DNA of 64,000 bases from Sipunculus nudus (GCA_026874595.1 CM049316.1:3984339-4048338); one strand, 5' to 3'. Positions 38,250-50,660 are shown, counted from the stretch's first letter. The notes: generated by a model not told the origin, from the sequence alone. Translations and numbers: made by a program.

Positions 38250-39291
38250 ATGGGCCAATTTTTAAATGGATTGCGTTATCCACACCGTTATTACTGTTGC
38301 AGAGCTGTCAATACAGATTTACATGTTTCGTCCGGTAGAGGGGATAACTCAAGGAATAAACTTAGGTGGTCGATGACTGTGAGCACGTTTTTGTTGTCGT
38401 TCTCACTGGCAACAAATTGGCCTAGAAGGTCACAGGCGAATGAATTGGAAACACTGTGTCGGCACAGGCATTTCCTTAATTGCCACTCTGTTTGTGGGTG
38501 TCCTCTGCAAGGCCCTTTTGATCTTTTCCTTTTAGTGTTGGAAACTGTAATGTTTGGGCATCAATCAACGTTTGTTGGTGCAGCCATGTTTCTTATGGCC
38601 TAAGTCTTTTCTGGATCTGGCAGTTGTCCTTCTGCACATATAATGTGGCCATAAAGTTTTACTGCTGGTTTTGCAAAATTGCATTTTGAGGCCTTGAGTT
38701 TTAGGTTACACCGTTGAAGACAACGAAATACCTTCTGCAAGTGTTGCACTTGTTCCTTTCGGCTTCTACAGATAACCACAATATCGTCTTTGTTGACAAG
38801 GGCACAGTTGTCTAATAGATTCTCTTTGGGGCCAAAATTATGGCCCTTTGGAATGCAGAGGGCGCCACTGAGAGCCAAAATGGACAGCGGACGAACTCAT
38901 GAAGTCCGCTAGATGTGGCCGTTGCTGTCAGGGGTATGCTGTCAGGAGGTATTGCTAATTGGTGGTACCCCGAATTCTAATCGAGGATGGAAAACGCCGA
39001 GGGAACCTGCAAATCATCAAAAATGTCAGACAAGCGTGGGAGAGGGAACTTGTCTGCCTGGATTGTCTGTTTGACATTCCGATTGTCGACTACCAGCCGA
39101 ACTAAACCACCCGCTTTGCCCACCAGGGACACAGGATTAATGTTTGGTAACCTCCTGGGTCTAATGATCCCTTCCGCTAGTAGTCTTCGTACTTCCTGGT
39201 CAAGCATCTTTTTCTTTGCAAGGGAAACTCTATAAGGGGGAGTAATGTGATCACCCCCACATTCAATGGGGAGTAAACTTGAAATAGACAT
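38250..39291 (-). pseudogene. Ty3/gypsy pol remnant (RT and integrase)
   Basis: On the minus strand 39291-38977 reads PPYRVSLAKKKMLDQEV, LLAEGIIRP and VVDNRNVKQTIQADKFPLPR, the N-terminal half of a gypsy reverse transcriptase. 38878-38600 follows with KDDIVVICRS (the YxDD region with the Y lost), LKLKASKCNFA and LYGHIICAEGQLPDPEKT, the RT end. About 38450-38300 reads VIDHLSLFLELSPLP, the core of integrase. RNase H and much of the integrase are gone and the frames are broken, so this is a dead copy. It lies in the opposite orientation to the RNase H remnant at 22.8 kb. Confidence 0.8.
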
Positions 39292-39324
39292 TTTCTCCCC
39301 TGATTAGATGAAACAGAGTTGGGT

Positions 39325-39465
39325 CCAGTACAATGAAAGGATTCGAGTACGAGTACTTAGTACTTATAAATTACTTGAGTACATGTATTTTAGCTATTTT
39401 ATGATATTACTCGAATACGAGTACCAAGTACTCCAAATGTACTCAGGAGTACTTTAATCAGTCTT
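39325..39465. repeat. GAGTAC-rich segment, possible hAT end
   Basis: CGAGTACGAGTACTTAGTAC and later CGAATACGAGTACCAAGTAC form a cluster of GAGTAC/GTACTC words. Such clusters are typical of subterminal regions of hAT transposons. No transposase is seen; the following 39600-39960 holds only short uncharacterised frames. Confidence 0.35.
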
Positions 39466-40812
39466 TTCAACAGTTAAACCTAAGATATAGAGTAAAATAA
39501 TTCAGTGTCTTCTGTTTGATATCCTAGCCATTGCTATCATTAAAAAATAATTACTCACACATGCTTATATTTTAATAAATAATAGCTCAAATAAAGATTC
39601 CCTTGCTGATGATGGGAATAATGATCATTCACTCTAACGTTCGCAAGGGTTCTTTTCTCTGGATTAACGTGGTTTTTGTCCCAGGGATGGGTGTCGGTTT
39701 GTATCCTTCCTTGGGGCTTTTTGGCTGTTGTGCTGTAGCTTTCTCCGGCACCGGTGCGAATATACGGTGGCGGCCTCTCGCGGTATCCTGCTTGGCTTGT
39801 GTGCCATCACGTCTATCGGCCCCATCAAAATTACGCTTAAGGAGCGCGCAGGGCTGAAGTCCAAGACAACAGCAACCTATGGCTGCTCGATAAAGCAAAA
39901 CATCTTCATTAAGTCAGATGGATTCCCATGTGAATATTTGATTGATTACACCCCTGTGACATTTTAAATACACAAAATGATGAATAGTTTATAAGTTGCC
40001 AGTGGTTAATTCTGCAAAATTAAATAATTGATATCGTCTACTAAAATTATAATAAATAAATACATCATTTCTTCATGAACAGGTGATATTAAAAAAGGCC
40101 TCATTTAAAATTAATATTCTGTAACACAAGCCCACATGTAAGGAGCTGATATATTCAACTTTCACACATTATGTAACAAGTAACAAGGCTGAGAGGAGCA
40201 GAGGGCACCATCAGGAATACCTAAGATCTTGTAATAGTCATAAGCCTGATGAAGTCTATTATACTGGCCAGCCAGCAGTGATTAGGGGATTCCCTTCTCA
40301 TGTTAGTAACTTCTCTGCCACCAATAACCCAACAAGTATATTTAACACCTATGGTTGAGTGTCATATATGTTTATCCGTGTGATGTAGGAGTGACGACGT
40401 ATATGTGATGTAACAAACATATTACGTACCAAAACCACTGTGACGTCATTAATACGAATCATCAAGTGGATGTAATTTAAGTCCATCATCTTAGGTCATC
40501 ACCGATTTGTCGCAAGACCGAATATCTTTTCAGTTAGTTTTCTTTATGAATAAATCCTACGGAATCCGTACACGGGAGATAATTATTTTGCTGTTAGATA
40601 ATCTCCAAATTTGCCTAATTTGCCTCTGGGAATAAATAAGCTTTAGTGCATTGTATAAAAATGATCACGAAAAATTAGGTGGACAGGGGTGGTAGAATAT
40701 AGTAAAGTCAACAAACCTTTCTCAAGTTTGGGGAAGGGAGACCCATAGGGAGGGGATATACCTGTTTGCTCTTCTAGCTCTGACTGATAAATCTTTGTAT
40801 TCCATTTAACAG

Positions 40813-40945
40813 GTGAGTATCAATTGTGTGACCCTTGACAACAATGCTGGAGAGCGAGCCATGTTAATTAAGGACTCGACAGGAGACTGGGGGATCCTGG
40901 TAGGACAATGGATCGGCTTCAGGAAGGGCATCCCAGGCAAACCAG
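40813..40945 (+). CDS. GRDP-family protein, exon 3
   Basis: The exon follows TTTAACAG and ends AAACCAG/GTAAAA. It reads in phase 0 from exon 2: VSINCVTLDNNAGERAML, then STGDWGILVGQWIGFRKG and IPGKPG. All other frames meet a stop, and the LVGQWIGFRKGIP block is like the corresponding GRDP region (VGxWxGxRRxxP). It ends in phase 1. The next recognisable exon at 41998 would need a phase 2 partner, so a small exon is missing between them or there is an indel. Confidence 0.75.
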
Positions 40946-41997
40946 GTAAAATTCATCAGTGATTAATACGGTAAGCAGTCAAGACCACATTATATAGGAA
41001 AGCATATACTGGTGTTGACTTCATAATCATGAGGTTAACATTTTACGAGTTTCAACCTTTCACTGTTTAGCGAGGGTATAATATTCGTAAACTCACAATT
41101 ATTTATGAATTAGTTATACAAAGTAATACGTGGGTAAAATTTGGATGAGTGAATATCATATATGAATAGAAATCATTGTTCATTTTGGCAGATAATTTGA
41201 AAGATCCGATTAGATTCTTAGGTTAATGACAGCATACAAGATCAAATTATTTTTATAAAATCAGTTTTTTGCTTTTCAACATGCCCTCAACTATAGCCTT
41301 TTATTCATGAAGGTTTTATTTTTACGATTATTTCCCTTTCACAAACATCACATATTTTAAAATTTTGCAAAAAAAGGCAACCACAGTATATATGCAGTAA
41401 AAGGTATACTTCATAATAAAGTTTAAAGAAACAGTGAATATTAAACTACTGCCATGAGGCTCATTTTCATCTATAGTCATCAGCTCATATGAATTTTTAG
41501 AGATATTTTGTCCACCCACAATGTTAAGTTCTAAATATATAAGTAAAGGCAAGAAACTGAATTTTAATCCATGGACTACTTCCTGTGAGCTACGTAATAA
41601 AAAAAGTGTTTAGCACCCTAACATGTGGACACCCTAACATGTCAAAAGAATTTTGCAAAGCATCAGTAAATTGAAATAATTTGCTTTATTAAAACATTTA
41701 TCCCTGTTATCATGTAAAATATAAAGAAATTCAACCAAATAATAAAACCACCAGTTTAGCCTCATTTTCAGGAAACAATTTCCAAACAAAAGTTCAGAAT
41801 TCAGAATAGTAATTTCATCGACTGACTACCATGGCATCTCTTTATCTGGAGTAAAGTTCTTTGTAGGTGACAAAGTACCGTAATTTGTAAATGACAGTGC
41901 CATAATGTGATCATTATGACAAATGGATCTGTCATTCCCCAGTGTAATATCATGTGTTATAACATTGTTATTATTTATTCCCCGATCGCTATGGCAG

Positions 41998-42472
41998 GTT
42001 CAGCTTCAGCATCGAGAATATCAGTGTGGACCTAGGGAAAGGGATGCTGACGGTCAAAGAAGGAACCAACGAAGTGCCGCAGAACATGTGTCTTGCGCTG
42101 TGTGTGGCAGTCATGCAGGTGTTGTGTCAGCCCCGACCTCCTGCGTCAGCCAGTCTCGGCCAAATAGGTCCACTATCTTCAAACAGCAATGTCTCAATTG
42201 GTCGCGCCATGCAGCCTGTGCGACGGATTGAATCGGACACCCTGATGATGGTGGTAGCCTCTGGGTATCTTATCGACACACCATGTAACTCGTACATTAA
42301 GCATGAAATGCGCTGCGGCACCTGTGCAGGATGCTGTGCGGAGGGAGATGCTGGGGGATGCGGAGGTTGTGGGGGATGTGGTGGATGTGGTGGGTGTGGT
42401 GGATGTGGTGGATGTGGTAGTTGTGGTGGCGGTGGGGGGTGTGGTGGCTGTGGTGGCGGTGGTGGTTGTTAA
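41998..42472 (+). CDS. GRDP-family protein, terminal exon with Gly/Cys-rich tail
   Basis: After CTATGGCAG the reading frame FSFSIENISVDLGKGML continues through EGTNEVPQNMCLALCVAVM and DTLMMVVASGYLIDTP to RCGTCAGCCAEG. It ends in about 40 residues of GGCGGC-type repeats and a TAA at 42470. The glycine-rich C-terminus is the hallmark that gives the GRDP family its name; here almost every third residue is cysteine, which suggests metal binding or disulfide/thiol chemistry (inference). Start of the exon is set by the AG at 41996-41997, with one base (G) before the TTC codon. The first clean codon phase does not fit exon 3 directly. Confidence 0.75.
42345..42471 (+). repeat. GGN/TGT codon repeat inside the terminal exon
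   Basis: Tandem GGATGTGGT and GGTGGCGGT units encode the Gly/Cys tail. It is a DNA repeat with potential for length variation between alleles. Confidence 0.9.
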
Positions 42473-45345
42473 ACCATACTGAGTTCCCTCAGATTAACCA
42501 GGGTCCTGCTTTTGAAGGGATACTGTTAACAACCTGAACATGTACACCCCAAGGGTTGTCCAATGACTTTAAAGTCTTGTTTTGGTTCAAGGGAAATGAT
42601 GCCTTTGACTGGTAATTTTATTTCATGAGTTCAGCACATAATATATATAGTTTCATAATCAAATTTTTTTTTTCTGTAAACTGGAAGGGACATAAAAAAT
42701 GTCAAACAGATGTGGTGATATATTAAAAAAATTTTATATGTATCAAGAGCATACCTGCATTTCTTACTGTGTTACCATTTTCAAAGTTGATCTGGTGTTA
42801 GGTATAATTTATTTTTTATATATAACGATCTGGAACTGTTTGTGTGTGATGTCATCACTTATTGTGTTTTAAATAGATTTGTACTTTTCTAGTTTGGAGA
42901 TCGTACGGCTTTTTGTGTCTATAGCTGGCCGTACCCAGCGTGCTGCTCTGTGTATTATAACAGACTAAATTGTTCAGACTGCTTACATTTATAATCATAT
43001 TGTTATTGTGTGACTGCATACCCTACAGATTTTAACATAAACATAGATTCGTATTTGTTTTCACTGAATTTTTTTCAAAAACTGGTATTTATACGTTAGT
43101 ATGTATTTGTATATATATTAAATATATTGTATATATATTAAATATATTGAATTGTTGGGAAATCCTCAGACATTTGGTTTATTGTATGAAAGCAGAGTAA
43201 GTGAAATGTTATATATCGCAGGACAATGTCTGCAAAAGTCATGGATATTATAATAGCACCTTAGCTTCAATCCTACAATTTATTTTATGATATTATAGTT
43301 TGTAGCTCCTTCATATTTATAGGTTTACACTTTTTTATTGCATTCTTAGCCCTGCAGTGGTTTAAAGGGACATCCACGAAAGGGGCATACTATAATCTCC
43401 TACAGTAACTGTGAAGAAAAATTGGACATTAAAGTGACATAATCAGGAACAATATTATGCGCATTCTTTCACACTATAAGTTCTGTTTTGCTTTATACAA
43501 AAGTTTCCCCAGCAAAACCATCCCAACACACAGTCTCAGTACCTTGTATATGGCTGTTTTACACCTTGTTATTGGTCTGTGTGTTGGTAAACACAGTCCA
43601 CGTGTGCCTGTTTGCCATAACAAGGCAACGTGACCGGAGGTCCCATTTTGAGCCTCAACAGGCGGTGTTTCAACCAGCGGGAATGCATTACATTTTTTCG
43701 GCCAAGTCAGTCAGGGCAGCTCCTGATTGATACGTGTTATGGCCGGGCGATGCAGGCGCTGTGTTTATGTTGACTCCTTTGATCGCGCCCGGTCCACTGT
43801 TTTTAACACTCGTTTGCAGGATTAAGCTAACGGTTTCAGGGTATTGTTCTGGCAGGTACAAATTTACTTTAAAGTGAAGAAGCTATTTTTTTTTGTTAAT
43901 TCAACATGCTTTACAGGTGATTGTGCCCCATTGAATGGCTTAGCTGACTGAAAGTCATCTGAGCTGTAGCAATGGTTTCAACTTGACTTATATCTGCCAG
44001 ATATGATGTGTCCCTCCATAAGTATTCTTCTTTATTTTAGCTGGTTATATTTTTTAGAGTGTTTACATGAGATCATCCAATCAGAAGCTGTCAGTTGAGG
44101 CTGTTTTTGCATGTAACCAATGACCTTGACTGCCATAAGTCGGTCTGATATGTTGTAAAATGTAGACTGATTTCTCATATTATCAAATAATTCTGTTTCG
44201 TAAATAAGGTGTAAGGTAGGTATTAATTACCTTAATGAAAATGAGGTCCTTTAATCCTCTTCTCCACACTACAATTTTTTCCCTTAAAATAAAACTATTA
44301 AAATATTTCACAGCAAAAAACAGGTGGACATGAGGGGATGAAACAGACTATAGCACAGTTCAAGTAATTGTTCCAGAAAATAGTGATAGGGCAACCAAAA
44401 GTTGGCTCCTACTTGCCCGACTGTGCAAGTGGGTCCAACATAAACCTTTACCCAAAGGTTTGTTTCATAACGTATCTTAAGTTAACCATTTTCTTTATTG
44501 GGGAAAAGGACTCATATTGTGATACCTGTATCTTAAATCCCCTGCATGTTTATATGTGCAAAAGGTGGAGAGATATATTATTAACAAGGTAACATTTGAA
44601 CATGTTTATTGTTGCAAAACAATCATGTGGAAAAAACACTTTGTGTTTGTGGTAACTGATTTTTGTAGGACAAGTTAAAATTTATGTATGACAAGTAAAG
44701 GCTAGATGTTACTTGCCCTACTCGGCAAGTGCTTTCAAATAATAATATCAAGCCCGGTTATATATATTCCCTTTTATGGTTTTAAAGACTGTATGGACTG
44801 ACAAGCTCTGATAATGATTTGATGAATTCAAAAACATTTATTTAACAATAATCAGTTTATGACTTTGTCGATTACTTACAGCATTATGATTTATTTAAAC
44901 AAGCTGTATCTTTGGGTCATTAATATATGTAATCCTAAACATGTTTTATTTATTGGTATTTCTTGTGCTTTTTCACAGAAATTTGCAGTTTTGGTACATC
45001 TACGCACAGTCTCTGTTTGGAGGGACAATACTCAAAAATTTGTATTTCATGAACTATATATAAACCAAATAATTAGAGAAGCAGCTCAGTAATGGTTGGG
45101 TTATTTACACTGTGTATCATGCATTTTACCAGATATACTGTACACTAATTACCCGAGTCGTGTCTCAGATGCACCTATTACAAAAACAGGTATAACCCTA
45201 CATCATTGTAGAGTAATGGGTGAGCACAAGAGATTAAATGTTGTTTCACAGTTTATGTGATAATTGAAATAAAATCAACATGTTTGATCATGTTTGTATT
45301 TTATTTGTCCTGACAGATGGTAATAAACGTAGCGTATGTAAGTCC
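42473..45345. other. 3' flank of the GRDP-family gene
   Basis: AT-rich DNA containing possible poly(A) signals (ATTAAA near 43117 and 43137). A dispersed-repeat end (CTGACTGAAAGTCATCTGAGC) lies near 43945. Open frames such as 43488-43730 show no recognised features. Confidence 0.45.
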
Positions 45346-45347
45346 TG

Positions 45348-46240
45348 GAACACCCAAGCCTTTTATCTGTCTAAGCGGGTAATATATACCACGACCACCT
45401 TCACCTGAAACACCCAAGCCTTTTATCTGTCTAAGCGGGTAATATACCACGACCACCCTCACCTGAAACACCCAAGCCTTTTATCTGTCTAAGCGGGTAA
45501 TATACCACGACCACCTTCACCTGAAACACCCAAGCCTTTTATCTGTCTAAGCGGGTAATATACCACGACCACCTTCACCTGAAACACCCAAGCCTTTTAT
45601 CTGTCTAAGCGGGTAATATACCACGACCACCTTCACCTGAAACACCCAAGCCTTTTATCTGTCTAAGCGGGTAATATACCACGACCACCTTCACCTGAAA
45701 CACCCAAGCCTTTTATCTGTCTAAGCGGGTAATATACCACGACCACCTTCACCTGAAACACCCAAGCCTTTTATCTGTCTAAGCGGGTAATATACCACGA
45801 CCACCTTCACCTGAAACACCCAAGCCTTTTATCTGTCTAAGCGGGTAATATACCACGACCACCTTCACCTGAAACACCCAAGCCTTTTATCTGTCTAAGC
45901 GGGTAATATACCACGACCACCTTCACCTGAAACACCCAAGCCTTTTATCTGTCTAAGCGGGTAATATACCACGACCACCTTCACCTGAAACACCCAAGCC
46001 TTTTATCTGTCTAAGCGGGTAATATACCACGACCACCTTCACCTGAAACACCCAAGCCTTTGATCTGTCTAAGATGGGTAATATACCACGACCACCCTCA
46101 CCTGAAACACCCAAGCCTTTGACTTGTCTCAGCGGGTAATATACCACGACCACGCTCACCTGAAACACCCAAGTCTCTGTTCTGTCTAAACGCGTAATAT
46201 ACCACGATCACCTCCACCTTAAACACCCAAACAAGATACA
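45348..46240. repeat. 58-bp minisatellite, about 15 copies
   Basis: The unit includes CACCCAAGCCTTTTATCTG, TCTAAGCGGGTAATATACCA and CGACCACCTTCACCTGAAA. Core copies are practically identical; the first has an extra TA and the last three are increasingly diverged (GATCTG, GACTTG, GTTCTG and loss of GCGGG). That gradient indicates recent homogenisation of the core. Confidence 0.97.
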
Positions 46241-46659
46241 TTAATATTTATTATATCAATCTTTAACCTTACAATTTGCTTTCCATGATGACACCTATTA
46301 TTCACGATGTCTCGATTTTCGCGATAATTTTCCTTTCGCGAATATCGCAAATTTGAAAACCTGGCAACCATTAAAAAAACACATATTAAGGCCACCACAG
46401 TATATCATTAAGCTGTGACAAGGCGCGGTATATGATTCGTGACAAATGTTATTAAAGTACATTTCGTCTGTGTTCGAATTAGCGGGGTCCCATTAGGACT
46501 GGGGCCAGGAAATCTTCCGATTATTTTGAATCTGGGTGTGGTCGTAATTTTGAGTCATTCATAAACATAAATAACACTAAAATATATTCGGGACGAAGAA
46601 AAAGGTATTTGTGGAGTGCAGGTCGCAATTGTTGGGTGTTCACAATGCGGGGTTCCACT

Positions 46660-46688
46660 TATATATATATATATATATATATATATGA
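46660..46688. repeat. (TA)n microsatellite
   Basis: A short pure TA run. The surrounding 46250-46890 shows no supportable gene. Confidence 0.9.
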
Positions 46689-46884
46689 CATTATTAAAAA
46701 TGTTGGGAAATTCCAAAATTTTTCTAAAAACAATTAATTCAATGCAGATAAAACCATCTCCAGGAGCTTTTGTCACAACACTAACTTTCAACACTTGATC
46801 GGATAGTAAATAAATGCCTTTTAATGGGTCTTGAAAAGGTATTTTGATAACTGGACCCAATATTACAATTTTCAACAGAAAAGA

Positions 46885-48010
46885 TTTCAAAGACGTCTTC
46901 ATAGAATCAGCGCGAAATCCATGAGTTAGTCACATCTTTAGTCCTTTGTTTTACATGTAACATTCTAAATTTCGAAGTTCCTCCCAAGAGCATATTCTGC
47001 TTTGAAAGGCCCGTTCATAATTTTTTTTTAACTTGAAATTGTGATTTCGAATTTTTTTAACGCTTTTCCGACCACAATGACGTTGACCTCAATTTAGTCC
47101 AAAATCACTGTTTAAACTTTGGTCTTAAACATTGATATATATTTAGAGCCCCGTTTTTTCCGTTTTATAAATATTTATTTTCCGTTTAATCAAATCAGAA
47201 TTCCGGAATTTTCCGTTTCATCTTTTTATTTTATGTAATATACTTGCTACATACTTTTTAAGAGTTAAATGTTGTAAAATGAGGATGATTTAATGGATTA
47301 TGTGTTCAATAAGCTGTTTTTAATTTAAATACTGCTATCATTGATGCCATAGTTACTTATGTATATTTAAAATTATACTCGGTCCTTCATATAAATGGTT
47401 TTCGTCAGGCCCACACGTAAGTTATCTTGGGCATATATGTTCACTGAATTGACCAGACAGTTGGTCTTCATCTGTAAAAAAAATCAGTAAGGAACCGTTC
47501 TGTCTGCCATTTACCGTCGATCATTTCAATAATTTGAAACAAGTATGGTAATATTATATTAAAAGCTATCTCGCCTCAGAGACACTTTGACTTGCGGTAA
47601 GATCGGGCTTTCCCGCCAGGAAAATATAACACCCAAAAATAATTTCACATTGTTAGTCAGCAATTATGTCTTTTTAACCTTTGTAAAACTTTGTTTAATG
47701 GAACGAAGAAGTGAATCTGGAATAATTCAGATCTGGTTCGGCTGCTTACCACCACATGGCGAAACCGCATCATTGTATGTGACATAATGGCGGTGTCAGC
47801 GTTTCAGGGATATTCGTAAATAAACGTTATAACATTAAAGCTTGGTGAGCCGAAATCTGCAGACCTTTCTTGTTATGTAGATGGCTGGCGCAGTTTGAAA
47901 GTTTTTTTTAACAAAATATTTGCACATTTACCGTAGAATCACTCGCGTGCCCCGGCTGATGCATGGGGTAGGGCGTAGGAGGGTTATCCAAATACTGCCT
48001 TTTTGGAAAA
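46885..48010 (+). repeat. Dispersed element, copy A (interrupted)
   Basis: It shares with 51299-51700 the words CATAGAATCAGCGCGAA, AAATTTCGAAGTT, AAAGGCCCGTTCATAATTTT, ACGCTTT and then CCCGGCTGATGCAT near 47957. About 800 bp (47120-47925) lies between the two homologous parts, against about 90 bp in copy B, so copy A has an insertion or copy B a deletion. Confidence 0.75.
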
Positions 48011-49270
48011 TTGTACAATTTTAATCTGCTCAAGTCTGCCTAACCAGTTAGTATAATTGAAATGTGAAAATAAAAGCTCCAAAATTATAGGCCAGGCCTT
48101 TATTGTAATCACTTGCATTGTCAAGCACCCCACTTTGGTCACTGGAGGTCATTCAGTGAAGCTCTCTGCGCTTATTTGATTTGTAATGGATCACTGAGGG
48201 AGCATGGGTCACAGATGTAAAGTTATTTTCATATCATATCATATATTTATAAAATATATATAATTGTGTGGTAAAAATAAATACATGTGTATACATAATG
48301 TGTTGTTATCTGACAAAATTAGATATAAATTGTGATACAATTTAGAATTGTCAATCAACTTATATATTCAGATATATATGTTACATTGCAAATGTATAAC
48401 ATTTATAAACTTAAAAAAATGATGTAAATGATGTTATGATAAGAATGAGGATCTCATGCAAACATTTGTTCCATATTTTCCTACCTCAGCAGAATATGAA
48501 ATAAATTAATTCACTTTGTTTGTCCATCTCTCTGTCATTATTTAAATATTCAATAATTATGAATAATTTTTTCCTCCTGTAAGCACTGTTGCCTTAAATT
48601 TCATATCCTTGTGTAACTCCCATCATTAACCCCACCATTTTTTTTTTTTTCATTTTTGCATTATTAAATGATTTTAGGCCATAATTTTCATGTATTACAG
48701 AGTACAATAGATACTTATCAGATTGAGTTTATGCTAATTGGAAAATGGATTTTTTATATGTTACAACTTTTTATTTCAGTTAATAAGTTAAATGTGTGTT
48801 ATTATACTTCAACTAATCTCCAATTACTTCCTTATTCTATAATTGACAGGTGTTCACACATTCCCATGGTTATATTATGCACATATTTCAGTCACATAGC
48901 TAAAATAATGATACTTCTAGAAATATTTGATTATAAGATTCTCTCCTGCATCTTTGATATAGTTCACAAAAGTGCACAGTATTAGTTCAGCAAAGGTATA
49001 TTCATTATTTGATTATCACCAGCAAACAAGGCCATTTCCTCTTAGCTTTTCAAAATCTAATACATCTATTAAAAATAAGTTGTCATGGGGAAATGAGTAA
49101 CAAAGACTGATTGAGCTATGACCTTTTAATAATGAAAATTAACATAATGAATGACACACTATATACTTATATTTCATAATGGCCACATAATCATGAAAAA
49201 GGTGAAGCATGGTAATTTTTATATTGCCCTTTATATAGGTTTGAATCCTGGTTTTACTATTTCTGGTTAT

Positions 49271-49740
49271 GGCACTTGAGGTTGATATTTTCCCGTGAAT
49301 CGAGTATTGGCACTTGAATCGAGTATTGGCACTTGAATCGAGTATTGTCACTTGAATCGAGTATTTGCACTTGAATCGAGTAGTGGCACTTGAATCGAGT
49401 ATTGGCACTTGAATCGAGTATTGGCACTCGAATCGAGTATTGGCACTCGAATCGAGTATTGGCACTCGAATCAAGTATTGGCACTTGAATCGAGTATTGG
49501 CACTTGAATCGAGTATTGGCACTTGAATCGAGTAGTGGCACTTGAATCGAGTAGTGGCACTTGAATCGAGTAGTGGCACTTGAATCGAGTAGTGGCACTT
49601 GAATCGAGTAGTGGCACTTGAATCGAGTAGTGGCACTTGAATCGAGTATTGGCACTTCAATCGAGTATTGGCACTTCAATCGAGTAGTGGCACTTGAATC
49701 GAGTAGTGGCACTTGAATCGAGTAGTGGCATTTGGAGCGA
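49271..49740. repeat. 18-bp minisatellite, about 26 copies
   Basis: The unit is GGCACTTGAATCGAGTAT, with a variant ending GAGTAG. Variants CACTCGAATC and CACTTCAATC occur in blocks. The two minus-strand open frames (for example SIQVPILDSSATTRF) come from the period. The stretches 48010-49270 and 49745-50455 hold no recognised gene. Confidence 0.97.
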
Positions 49741-50459
49741 GACGTGGCAATTACAGTAGTTGATGACACGGCCATCGTGACTCTAGACATCAAATGTCCC
49801 TCAAAGAGATCAGATCAGTGACCATACACATTGGATGGGTAAGAAACACCTGTAGACATACATTATATCGTACTTGCTAGTGATTTATCTATACATATTT
49901 GTTTAAGCTATAATAACACACTGATAACGATTCACCGATAGACGTTATATACATCGATCTATTAATATCAACTCTAATAAAGGGCATATCGTTAAATAAC
50001 GTATCTTGAACGGTTATATCATGATATACTATATATCCGTTATTTCTGTATGATACTAACATTATTAGTCGCTATTTATATTTGGTTTTCGCTTTTCCCT
50101 TCTGTGTATCACAAATTTCATTAATTTAAAAGTCCTTATATACATATTTTTCAATCATTAATCATTAAAAGTTATCTGTACAACATGGTAGTTGCATCTC
50201 GATAATAAAAGCTACTATTTAAACAAAGTCGTACATACCTTCTGACCAGGTTATAAGAGTGACTCATGAGAGCTTACTGTTGACTAGACTCAACATGGTG
50301 TTCTGTGTTTCTCTGAATATGATGTGAGCAACACCCTATTTATATTACCCGTGGTTTGTTACCTCGCAACGGAGTCATGTGATCATGTATGATTTGAATC
50401 TTCGCGGTTATACAGGTGCGACGAAGCACAATGGTTTCCGTGAAAATAATCACTCACCA

Positions 50460-50660
50460 GAAGTGGATCCCGGGGGGGGGGGGGTGTCTAGGGGGTCCGG
50501 ACCCCCCTTTTTCAACAAAAAACAACGTTTTTTAAGGGTTTTATACAAAATTTTGCCGCCTGGACTCCCCCTTTTCCAGACCTGAGGACCTTTTTTAAGG
50601 GTTTTCATTTGTCCTCCTGGGTTGGACCCCCCCCCCTTTTCCTAAATCCTGGATCCGCCC
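50460..50660 (+). repeat. Dispersed GGATCC/CCGCCCCTG element, copy 1
   Basis: GTGGATCCCGG and a poly-G run open the segment and TGGATCCGCCCCTG closes it, with ACCTTTTTTAAGGGTTTTCATT inside. A second shorter copy at 50865-50960 has GGACCTGGGGACCTTTATAAG and ends in TGGATCCGCCCCTG. Confidence 0.6.

Larger units (their letters stand above)
24701..40812 (+). other. Intron 2 of the GRDP-family gene
   Basis: A 16.1-kb intron from GTAAATGG to TTTAACAG. Contents in order: the 54-bp array, a ~310-bp tandem duplication (32.4-32.9 kb), a CpG-containing patch (33.7-34.25 kb), a degenerate ~337-bp array (34.4-36.4 kb), a degenerate ~150-bp array (36.45-37.65 kb), gypsy pol fragments on the opposite strand (38.25-39.3 kb) and a GAGTAC-rich element (39.3-39.5 kb). 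Confidence 0.7.

Noticed and set aside
39603-39967. Overlapping short frames on both strands
   Set aside because: No recognisable gag, transposase or other domain; neighbours are decayed elements, so no call is made.
40969-40975. Alternative donor ACG/GTAAGC for GRDP exon 3
   Set aside because: Extending the exon there passes through an in-frame TGA at about 40960, and it does not solve the phase mismatch.
49139-49793. Two overlapping minus-strand frames of over 170 codons
   Set aside because: Both read through the 18-bp array at 49.3 kb and owe their length to its period.
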